From positions 15,118,501-15,182,500 of the forward strand of contig CM065394.1 in assembly GCA_033060915.1 (NCBI GenBank): DNA of 64,000 nt, given 5' to 3'. The DNA comes from Euryodendron excelsum. Its lineage: Eukaryota; Streptophyta; Magnoliopsida; Ericales; Pentaphylacaceae. Numbering within the stretch: position 1 is the stretch's first letter; each line of letters starts with the position of its first letter. Position numbers and translations under genes: made by a program. The notes beneath the pieces were generated by a model. The model did no database searches. It was not told where the DNA came from and saw nothing but the letters and a program-made list of their open reading frames with translations. Positions 46,204-58,200 of this stretch are shown here, piece by piece.

Positions 46204-49200
46204 GAGCAAAATAACTTGCACTGGCTAATTGCCTAAGCAATTTGTAGTCTTTCTTATGAAAATCTATCTATTTTAGATGGCTTTCCCATTTACTATATAA
46301 AATATATAAATCCAATAGAAATATTTCTCTATCTTATTAGCAATTCACTATACAGTTTACAAATCAAATAGAAAGATTTTTGTAGTTTTGTCGATTCACG
46401 AATGTGTCAAAAGCCATAGATGAATTCAAAGGATTACAATAAACCACTAGATTATAAACCCTGGTTGATATTTTCTTCCTTATCATGACCTCCTAGATTT
46501 CCATAACACAAAATACAAATGATAAAAAATACATAGCAAAAAAATTTAACTCATTTATTGAAAACTTAAATTTGTGATCCACATAGATGAGTTCTTTCAC
46601 CATTAAAGCCTTAAAAGGGGTCTTTAATGGTTGGTGAGGCAAATAGATGGTCTACAGGCCATATAAGTTCAAATATGGATGCTGAATAGCCTTAAATGCA
46701 TTAGAAAATATTAAATTTCACATTACAAGTTGTTTATCCGTGTCTTGCTTTTTTTCAACAGAACTTACTAAGAGTAGCTGCTCAAAGAATCCATTCAAGT
46801 TGCTTTATGAACAAAATCAATTATAAATTTTCTACGGTCTTATTTACACCAAATCATTCCCAAAAATCTATTGAAGGTCCAACCCACTAGAGGTTAAGGC
46901 AATAGAAAATTTTTAATCCTAAAGAAAAATTTCTCCAAGTTCTAAAAATAAATTTATATGGGTGAAATGGCCTTAATTTTGATTCTCACCATAAAAATAA
47001 AGATGCACTGATGCGCATAGAGAGGAACTCACAGCCGACGGTCTACAAAGCTTTGCAAGAATGATTGGGTTTGGGCTCTACTACAATGCCAACTGCCTCT
47101 GGACATAATCTCTCTCTTTCCAGTCTCCAGATTTTTCATTTGGTTTGGGCCAAAAGCTGCAAAATTGCTGTGTTGGTCTTACTTTAAAATTTTTAATCAA
47201 ACAAATGGTGGGATAATTGAGTGTGACTGTGGAGCATGAAAAAAGGAAGTGGATATCTGGACAAAAGTGTGCAGAGTTGCACGTCACTCTCGTACCACTC
47301 GGTGGACGAATCCTCACCACAAAAAATCAAAAGCTATAATCTAAGTAGGTAGACAAATCGGGCTCCCGGGGGGGGGGGGGGGCACCAAATGATATATGTG
47401 TTCTATACATGCATGAGATATACAATATACTAAGGGTTCTACCAAACATGGGGGTGCCATGGCCCCCTACTGTGCCAATGTGGGTCCGTCACTGCATTTA
47501 TGGATAGTATAGATATTCTTTATTCATCTAATTTCTTTACCATTTTTTTTTTTAAATTTTTGAAGCTTTGTTCTTCATGTTACCATCAAGACTAATTCTC
47601 ATCAGATGAGTATTTGCTCTTCAGAACACTGTTATTATCTTTGTCTTATAGATGCTATCCTTTAATTTGGAAGTAGCGATCACAAATCACATAGGTGCTG
47701 TAAACTATGTGGGTTATCTGTTTCATACTTGGGCATACTTGAGCCTAGCTAATCTTGCTTCGTCTCATATCTCATATTCAATTTGTTTCCTAGAGTTGAA
47801 TGAGAAAGTTGGTGGAATTATAGTATCCTCAATGATTAAACACATGCCAGGCTTTGATGGTTAACTGATCTAGCCATGCAGTTGCATCAGTCTATTTTGG
47901 ACTTTGCCCAATAGCCCTCTCCATGCCACTGCCAGTGCCATTTTTATTGGACTGGAGGACTTGGAGTAAATATCCAGTCATCTATTGTCTTGCTACGGGT
48001 ACATGGATTTAGTTTAGAAGTTTGTCCTTTGGGTGGTTAGGATTAGGAAGTTATGATTTTCCCACCAATAGTTCCCCACCAAAAAAATTTGACGTTTTAA
48101 TGTTTAACCATAGAAAAAACAAGACCAACATGATTTATTGATTGCCACATATGGAAAAGCTATGCTCAGCAAATACCTTGTTTTGGGGATAAATGGAGTT
48201 GAAATAATAATTGATTGATAATGTAATTATAAAAACTAGCAGTGGCATCTGCGCCAAGCGCATAAATACTTATCAGCTTTTTAGGTATCTCAGGGTTGAA
48301 TTATAGATCCATGGAACAGTATCACATTAATAACTGTCAATTCCATTGAATCATGAGGGTGTGTTTCTCTGGAAATGTGGGAAGTTGGTACCCCAGAAAC
48401 CAGTAGGTGCTGGCTTTCTATAATAGTTCATTGAATTCTTTCTCATTTGAAGTAAGTTAACATAATAATCAGAATTATGCATTTCAATTAGGAAAATGGG
48501 ATCTCATTAGAGGGATTTCTCTCTTGGGGATTATCAATAGATAGTATGCAAATGATGTTGAGATCATGTAGTTTACACCAATAAAAAGGACAGCAGTTAT
48601 GATCTGATACAGTTACATGGTAACTTGATTCATGGTTACTAAAATTTAATAGTAAAATGTAACAATTGCCAAAAAGTAAGAAATGCAAGATGAAAGTGCC
48701 TACTTACCTCACCTGGGCCTAGGGATAGCTTTCTTATACACTGAGTGCTAGAGGGGAGCTTTAAAACACTGACTCATATCATATGTTGACTCTTGTATAT
48801 ATTAATTTGCTCGATGAAGAGAATCTATTAGTAAATCTGCACTCCAGCAAATGTGTTACCTTACAGAGTACAATTATCAAGGATCCATGGTTCAAACAAC
48901 ACCTAGGAAGCCACCTGGGCACCTTACTCCTTGTTGCTTTGCATTTTTCCAGTCCTGTTCAATTTTGCATCCCTCTAGAGATGCATCCATAATGATCATT
49001 TTTAGTTTTTCTCAAGGTGTTGTGTGGGAGCAGTGGTTATTAGTGCAAGATTGGGAGTTCGAGCTGATATATGCTTTCTTTTAGAGACCTTTTATAGGAT
49101 TTTGATGTTTATGCGTGGGGAGAATTTCTTGAGGAACACAACTGGAAGTGAAACTATATCAGTGGAGAGGATGTCTTAGATTTCCCTCTGGGAAATCATT

Positions 49201-52200
49201 CGGCATTCTTTCATTTTCCTTCATTTCTTTCTTTCCTTTTAATTTTTTTTTTTTTTTGTGGTAGTTTGTTGATTTTTTGGACAATCTTGACTATTAGTAA
49301 TTTGGGTTGTTGGGCACAAACCCCGAAAATGATGATGCACATGTAAGGTAGTCAAGGAGATGGTTAGTCACCTGTTGTTCGGTGGATATAGAGCAAAGAC
49401 TTTATAGTCTTTGTGGTTTTCCCTCTTTAGTGTATTAGGTTATGCCTAGGTTGACAGCTAAGACACTTGAAAGTTGGCAAGCGTGTCATGTGAGACATAG
49501 AGTTGGGAAGGTTTGGAAAGCTATGTTTTTGTATTTGATGTTGAGTAGTCGGAAGGAGTGCAATAGATGCAAATCTAAAATGTTGAGAGTTGATTACAAA
49601 GTTCAATGAAATAGAGGTTGAGGTCCCATGTTGGCTTTTTTCCCAGAATACTTCATGCATACAAGGGCTGCACCTCTGTTGGCATCTCTGATGGTTCTTA
49701 TGGTATTTGTCTTTTGCTTAACAATGCTGTAATGCAAATTTTCCTCCTTTTTTCTTTATTTTCTAAAACCATACCTTTTTTTTTGGACCTTTGCTGATGA
49801 ATTTGATTTGTTTGCAGTCTTCATTTGCACGGTACATGTCCGGCCAAGGATTTGATACATGGATTCTGGAATTTCGTGGTGCTGGGTTGAGCACTGAAGG
49901 AGTGAGATCAGCAGAGGTGAAGAAGCCTGTCAATGCAATGTCTGAGCAGATTGACTCAACTATTGAGCATGAGAAAAATGGTGCGTACTCTATAGATCAG
50001 TCATCAAAAATCAACTCTAATGCTCTTGCAGAAATAGAGGTCTCTCCCGCTAAAGGTAAAGGGACAGAGATGGTTACTAAATCTGATAAATCACAGTTGG
50101 TGACCAATTAACTGAAACTTTCATGAATTTGTCAGAATATCAGAACTCATAGGAGATGTGCAATTTTTAGGACTCTAATCATATTAGAGGAAAACTTTCA
50201 GGTTTGTTAGAGGCAGGGCAAAATTCTGCTATTGCTAGCCAAATGAGGGATTTTAGTCAAAGGCTCATAAATATCATTGAAGAAGGTCAACAATCTGTTT
50301 CTCCACAGTTTATTGACTTGCAAGATCGTTTCTTTACAACGATAGAAGTTTTCCAGAAACAATTTGAACTGATTGTGAAGTATAATTGGGACTTTGATCA
50401 CTATCTGGAAGAGGATGTTCCTGCTGCGGTGAGGTGACATCTCCTGATTATTTGTAATTTGAGATATGGAAACTAATCTGATACACTGACTTCATCCTTT
50501 ACACATTTTACCTCGTTAATTGGAATAAATATACATGTCCCATTCAGCAGTTTTATAATATCCTTTATACTCTATTCCGTCAATGTAGATGGAGTACATA
50601 AGGACTCAATGCAAGCCAAATGATGGGAAGTTACTGGCGATTGGTCACTCCATGGGGGGTATCTTGCTATATGCAATGCTATCACGAAATGGTATGATGC
50701 TCCATAGTCCATATTTCCCTTTCTATTACCATCTCCCCACCCCCCCAGCGCGCATTATCTTGCTATACACAATGTTAACGAAATGGTATGATGTTCTATA
50801 GTCCATAGTTTCCCTTTCTATTACCCCCACCCCCTGCGATTCGTACATTGGTCACCCTTTATAAATATAAAACATTTTTGTGTCTTTTCTATAAAATAAA
50901 ATATATAAAAAAAATTTTGTGTGATACACTCGCTTTTAATCTTGTTTGTAACTTTTTCCTCTACTATTGGAATTTTTAGGAGAGTTTTATAGGGTTGAAT
51001 TTATGTAGATTCCTGGGGACTACATCTTGGAGTAAGGAAGTTAAAAGAGGGAAGGAAAGGAAGTAGGAAAGCATGACTCATTATTTGGCATAAAACTTTA
51101 ATGATGACTTGCATAAGTGACTTGTCTCCTTACTGAAGCTCTTTCTTAAGCCAGAAAGGAGTGAGCCATGATTATGTATAAATTCCACTGGTATAGAACA
51201 GCAATAGTAAAAATCGTGGCATTCGATCTCAGAATCGTATGATATTTGGTAGACTGACTAAAAACATGCTGGAGGTCAAGATCCATTGTTTTACAATGGA
51301 CCACGTCAGTTTTTGGCTAATTTCCATCATTAGGCCATGAAGTTTGCAATTTTACTGTTTCTAGGAAACTTATATTTTGGTTATAACTTAGTCTAGAAGG
51401 TTTATTTTATCTAATTTTTTCACAATGTTTCTTTAGGTTTCTAGTATCCAAATTTGGGCTTCACTCGAATTTGCTATTTTTAGTAGTTCTCTATATTTTC
51501 TTAATTTTGCCTTAATTAGAGTCAAAAGGGTTTGGAATATTTTTTTCTATAAATTCAGATGTAAGGGCTCTGCTCTAATTGAGATTATAGAGAGAGTTCT
51601 CTTCTTTTTCTCCAATTTCGGGTATTCTATGTGCATAATTGCTTTGATGCGCTTATTCCTGGTGTTTTGTTGAATTAACAGGTCTAGAGAAGAGGTTTTT
51701 TCGTATTCGTTTGCGAATCAAGGGCTCTTGCTAGCAAGGAACAAAATTTCAATTTGTTTCCATCGAAATGGCTGAAACGTTTCCGTTTCCAAAGAGACCG
51801 AAACGAAACACAAGTGGAAAATGAAACTCTTTTGTTTCCATCAAAGCAAACTGTAATATTGAAAAATACACCAAAACACAACGTTATACCAAAACAATAA
51901 GCTGTGTTAATACGAATTTAAAACTTTTCATAAATGTTGTAGAGAAAACTACAAAAAGTAGTATTTTGCTATATTAATATTTATTACTTCTGAAATGATT
52001 CCGAACCGTCTCGAAACATTTACGAAATGTTTCCAAAACGTTTCCGTTTCCTAGCCAACCGAAACGACCTATCAAAACAAAATTTTGATCCTTGCTTGCT
52101 AGTTATCCCTTGTTATTATATTCCAATCTGCTTCCCTGCATCATCCACCCATGTCATTGCTCTAGCATGCTAGTAAAGTACATTAAAATATGCGTATATC

Positions 52201-55200
52201 TAGTTGTTATTTCTGGCGATTATGATTAGAAATAATAATCTAGTCGTGATGCTTTGAGTCTCTGACAATCCCTCCTAATGTGATAGTGGTAACTGTAGAG
52301 AATAGGAGCATAGGTGTTATACACTTATTCACATTTTATATTTTCTGCAACGTGTATTATAAGATGCATCTTATTCACAAAATGCATTGAATAAAAGTAC
52401 TGTGCTGAAAGAATCTGATAAACAGAAATGAAACTGATAATACTCAAGACTTCCATCTAATGAAGCATCAAATATCTATATCTCCAGAGATCAGGGAATT
52501 ACTAAGATATATGTCTGGACTCTGGAATTTGATAATGCTGTTGTATTTTTCAAGAGATCAGATATGACTCAATGGTATGATAAAATATTATTTGTCTGGA
52601 ATGTTGTATTTAATAAATGCACAATATGTCTTGTTTGATGTTCTACCATCTCGTTTAGTCAAGTCTTAACTTCTAATGATGACTTTCCACGATGTACTTG
52701 TATTGGTAACCACACAATATATTTCATATGATTTGTAACCTTATCCTTTAGATTAACCGTCCTAAATATAAGTTGTAGTAGTTGGGCTTGTTCTAGTGTA
52801 GAGGCTATAAATAGATGGTGCTAGATTTCTAACACTATGGAGAGAGTTTTTTTCTTTTTTAGAAAGGTGAGAAGAAGGCCAAGAAAGACATGGGTTGACG
52901 TGGTGAGAAGGTCGTAACTGCCTTGGACTTAATTGAGGCTATGGCTCTGGATAGAGCCAAAGGGAGAAAATGATCTGTGTGGCAGATACCAACCGACTGG
53001 GATTAAGGCTAGTTAAGTTGAGTTCAGTTGAGCTGCTACAAAGAAGGCAGATATAAATGTTACCTTTTAACCTTAATGTAGGTTTGGAACATAATTTAAA
53101 TAACTTCTAAAAATTAATTATATTTGATTAATATTTTCCTCAACCAAAAAAAAAATACAAATAGGTCTTGACTTTTCCGTCATTTTGTGTATCAAATGTC
53201 TTGCATTGTGTATCATACCTATCCATCAGAATCAGATACATTTAACATGGCAGACATATTATTGATGCATATCAATTCACATTGAAAACATCTCTTATGC
53301 ATTTATCGTCCATAGTGAACTGGCAACTGCACAGAGTGTTACCCAGAAAACAACACCAAACACCATCCCCTCCCCCCCGCCCGGGGGGGGCACTGAATTA
53401 GGCTTTTAAAAATTAAAAACAACTTATTGCAATAATACTAAACAACTGAAATCAGCAAGCTAAAATTCAGAGAGATGGTGAGTTGCTGGAACTAAATGAG
53501 AATGCTCAAAGTGGCAGATGAGCAAGCTCACACATTCAATTTGTAGATTGACAACAGGTTACTCTCAGCAGTGTAATTATCAAGCAAATTAAAGATAGAC
53601 AGATTATTTCAAGCAATAAAAAATAGTAAATCAAGCATAGAAATAAAGCAAGTAATAGAATGAGACACCGATTTTATTGTGGTTTGGTTTTAACTCCTTT
53701 AGTGTACGTCCGAGCCCCAAGGCTCCTTTCTTGAGATTTTTTTCCCACTATATCTAATGATTTGATACAACCACCAACTTTACCAGCTCTAGTCCACCTT
53801 ACAAGTGATCCTCTCACTCCAACTAGATTTTGAGCAAGCCCTAGTCACACCCAAGCCCTAGCTACCCTCTTAGCTAGATATCTCTCTTACAAGATGAAAT
53901 CACAAGAGTAAAACCACTCTTGCTTACAAATAAATTCTTTCACAGAATGAATATGACAATAAAGCTCTTCAAAAGATTAGAAGAAAAAAGACAATGAAGC
54001 TCTCAAAAACTTGTAGGATGAACTTCACTTTGATGCACTGTGTTGTCTTTCACTTCTTCTCCAGCCAAGTATATATGAAAACGATCTCCATCTTTTTTTG
54101 GAAAATAGCCGTTGTATAAAATATTGCATATAATTTTTTCTTACCCAAAATAGCTTGTATAAGACTTTAATCATTCCATATATGCTGCTGAATTTTCTCC
54201 GGATTTTGGAGAGAAAATCTTTCCTTAATTTACTTCTTTTAGCTTTGCCAGTAATTTTCCTTTTTGAAAATGTCTTTGTGCAGCCTTGATCTTTGCATAT
54301 CTTCATGTTGGTCTTTGACTAATATTCTGTAATATTTAAAGCTGAATCTTCCTTGGCAGCTACTGCTTTCTTTTAAAGAATATTGCACATGTAAAGAATG
54401 ACACAAGATTGACTTTCCTTCTTAAAAGCTTCAACCGAAATTCCTTCAAAGGCTTGACCATTCAATCTTCGGATTTTGTGTTTGACCTTCTATATTTGGT
54501 TTCCCTTGATTCTTTCTCTTGAGAGAAGTCTTCCTTTAAAGATCACAAAACTTGGTATAAAGATAACTTCCATACTTGAAATTTCCCATCACATGTCGTT
54601 ATAGATGGAAGGCTTGTATTAATGGATATAGCATCATAGAAATAAAAACCCTAAGAGAATAATTATGTCCTTTAATTATTCTCCTTAAATGGCGATTCCT
54701 TAAATCTTACTATCCTTTGATTCTTGGTTGAGCAATCTTCACTAGGAAAGATATTTGAATTCTTTCCTTATGGGCTAAGATCTTTGCATTGATTGAATAT
54801 TCTTGTAGATCTTTCCAGAATGATTTGATCTTTCATTCCAACCTGTCAAACACTTCAAGACACAATCTAGCAAAAAGATTATGGAAGATTTAATTCAAGA
54901 ACATAGATAATAAAATTATTGGAGTTTGATATCATCAAAATATATAAAATTAACTTTTGGAAACCTAAGGGCTAACACAGAGGGTCATTACTTTGATTCA
55001 TTCCAAACATTAAGAAAATAAATGGATGAGTGAAGAAAAAAAATCAATGTATGATTCCAGGAACAAACGGAGATACGGTAGGAATGTCTGGCTGACCCTT
55101 CCTTTATTCTTTCTGAAATGGTTGGCAATGAAACTTAACAACGTTTAGCAAGCTATTATTACTCCATATTGGGATTTATCAAGTATTTGTTCTAGTGCGA

Positions 55201-58200
55201 AAGGAGACAATCATCTAAAAAGTAATGAAGGAAGATGGTCTAATCTCTGTTATCGCCTTTAGTTGTTTATCATTTGGCAACTTCAACATTTGGACTGATG
55301 ACTTGCTCGGAACCTGCTTGGCTGCAATCCCTCATAATCCACTCTCCAGAAGGCAATTTCCACTTAATCATTCTTTTCATCAATAGGTCCTAAAAAATTG
55401 CAATGATGGTTGAATCACATGATCTTTCAGGGACTTGTTCGTAGACTAATGAAAAGCCAAAAATGGAAACTTTTAAGGAGTAGGGGACATTGAGGGATAA
55501 GTATTCTTCTCCAGCAATAGGTTGGAGTGATTTGTCAGCTATTTCAACTTTCCCTAGAAGAATCAAAATTTCGTTTTGATAGGTCGTTTCGGTTGGCTTA
55601 AAAACGGAAACATTTCAGGAACATTTCAAAAAGATTTCAAGATGTTTCGGGAACATTCAAAAGTAACAAATTTTAATATAGTAAAATACAATATTTTGTA
55701 TTTTTCTTGATAAAAATTATACAATATGTATGAAAAGTTCTAAATTCGTGTTGATACAACTTATTATTTTAGTATATAGCGTTGTGTTTTGTTACATTTT
55801 TCTATGCTTCAGTGTGTTTTGATGGCAACAACAGAGTTTTGTTGTTCGATAGGTGTTTTGTTTCGGTCTCTTTGAAAACGAAAACTTTTGGCTGTTTCGA
55901 TGGAAATAAATGGTAATTTTGTTCCTTGTTTCCCATCTGACAATATATAAAAAGGAAAAAGGAAAACAAAATCAACATACTGATCGTATCATCTTAAGCT
56001 TCAGAAGCAATGATTGAAGTGGATTTTGAGTGTTAGGAAGGCATTTTATGAATTCGTTGACACATCTTGAATAAGAAAATGTAGAGGCACTAGGATCAAT
56101 CAGTTCCTATCCAGAAAGAGTCACTTAACCTAAAGCTCTAGAAGGAGAATTGACAATAGATATTCCACTGGTGGAAAATGATTACCTCCTGAAAATCCAT
56201 TTCCCAATCTCCATAGGTGCTCCCAGTGGGTGACTGTGAAAGTTTCAAAAGATCTGTTTGGTCAGAGAATTTTGTCTGCAAAGGTCACACTTCAATTTCT
56301 TTTGCTAATGACTCGTCATATCTCTAGAAGTCAAGATGCCTCTTGATGTCTAGAAGAACAGATCTCTCATGTGAAATGGGTTAACGTGCTATAGGGATGG
56401 CAGTTTGCTTGACTTTCTAAAATAATTGGTTGCCAGAATTTCAAATTTTAGTTGCTGTAAATTGGAGCAGCAACTATTTTAATGGTTTCAAGGGTTACAT
56501 TGAAGGCCAAGACGTTGAAGCAAGGGTTGGAATTGTTTTGTGTATGGTTTTGGGGTTGAATGCTCACTACTTGGAGGCTATGATTAGTAACTTTGCTACT
56601 TTGCAAAGAAGAAGAAGAAAGGAAAGCAATGCAAAGCCATGCATGGCTTCACCCTCTCTAGGGTTAAGCAAAGCCATGCAAAGGAAATCTCACATTGTCA
56701 TAAGTTCAGCTCTGTTAAATATGAATATTACATGCATATTTACAAGCTGCAATAGTTCTCCTACTTCTACTAGCACTATGGCTAGTTCGAGTCTCAACCT
56801 AATATAGACCACACATAACACTCAAAAACATAACTTGACCATAATATGACTTGTCTACCAAAAGCAAAGAACATATCCAGTAATCTCGAAATTACTACAA
56901 CACCCACAACTCATTGAACCTATTAAAACATTAAAAAAAAATTATACCAGCAGTCAAATAAATACAAAATAAGACTCAAATTAAATTGAGATTAATTGCA
57001 TGAGGTCCAATTGAAGAGTTGAAATTGATTTGGGCTTGATTGGGTATGGTTTTTGGATTGAAATATAGCTCGTGAAGCTGTGTATAGTTTTGTAGGAATG
57101 GTAACCTTGTTGGAAAAACCACATGAAGATGAATATCACATTCTCATGAGTTCAAGTCGACTTTAATAGAGAGGATGTGTACAATTCGTTGGTTGCAGAA
57201 TGAAGACTCCAAAATAACTTGTTAAGAAACTTTGACGAGTTGGAATGTTCGAGACTTGATATGGACCAACATAAGACCCAAAATTTTAACTTGACCCACA
57301 AAAGAACTGAAGGACCAACATCAGAGTACGTGTCTAGCAAAATTTGAAATTACCAGAAACAACCCTGATCAGAGAAGCTAATAAATAACGATACCAGATG
57401 GTAACTAACCTGTGAACAATAAAATTTTCTAAGCAATATGTCTATCTGATCGGATGGGTGTCAGGATGTCACCAAATGATCTCCAGTTGCACCTAAAGTT
57501 AGTCAGTAAGAAGGGGATAAAAAGACCTTCTGAGCAGATTCAAAAACAATTTCTTCAGCTGTTGACATCATGGTTCATGTTGCTGGGGTCAGTATATGTA
57601 CAGGAGCCATGATGAACCAAATATGTTACCTTCTTTCCAAAGGGAGAAAGAATACACACCAAAAAATGGAAAAGAAAATCATGCTCAACCTTCCTGTGGC
57701 ACAAAATCTCTTTTTGGAATTTGACCTCTTCCTTTATTAGCTTGACTTTGAGGTTCTTTTGCTATCTTTGATAAGAGTTGGGGAGGACGAAGAAAAGGAT
57801 GAAAAAGAAAAATAGATGGAAAACAACTGGGAAAATGTCCAGTTCTTTCTATTATTGGGCCAACAAAGTCACATAAACCTTACAAAGTCTGACGACTTAA
57901 AAAGTTCCCTCTTCTATGAACAATTTGCAATTCAGAGTCAATTATATTTGAGTTCTACATAGAGGGAAGTATCATGTGCATTATTGGTTTATAAGCTATA
58001 GAAGCAGTAAAGAGTACCAAAAAAAGAGTAAAAAGAAATTATGTTCTTGCAAGAAAGAAAATAAATGGTATTATACATTTTCAAGACGCATGGCCATCTA
58101 AACCTTGTGTTTGCATGTTCAGAAATTAAGCAAATATTAGTTTGTGAATACTCTTGAGAATATCATAGTGAAGTAATTTCATGCATTTCCGATATTACTA

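Larger units (their letters stand above)
44825..49817 (+). other. Hydrolase intron 2 (4,993 bp)
   Basis: Contains a hAT element (46134-47494), a 151-bp dispersed repeat (48000-48150) and a possible Helitron end (48236-48262). The remaining sequence (44900-46100, 48300-49780) shows no recognised gene. Confidence 0.7.

Noticed and set aside
56430..56807. 125-codon frame in hydrolase intron 5
   Set aside because: No recognisable domain; partly similar to another non-coding stretch near 57.0-57.3 kb.
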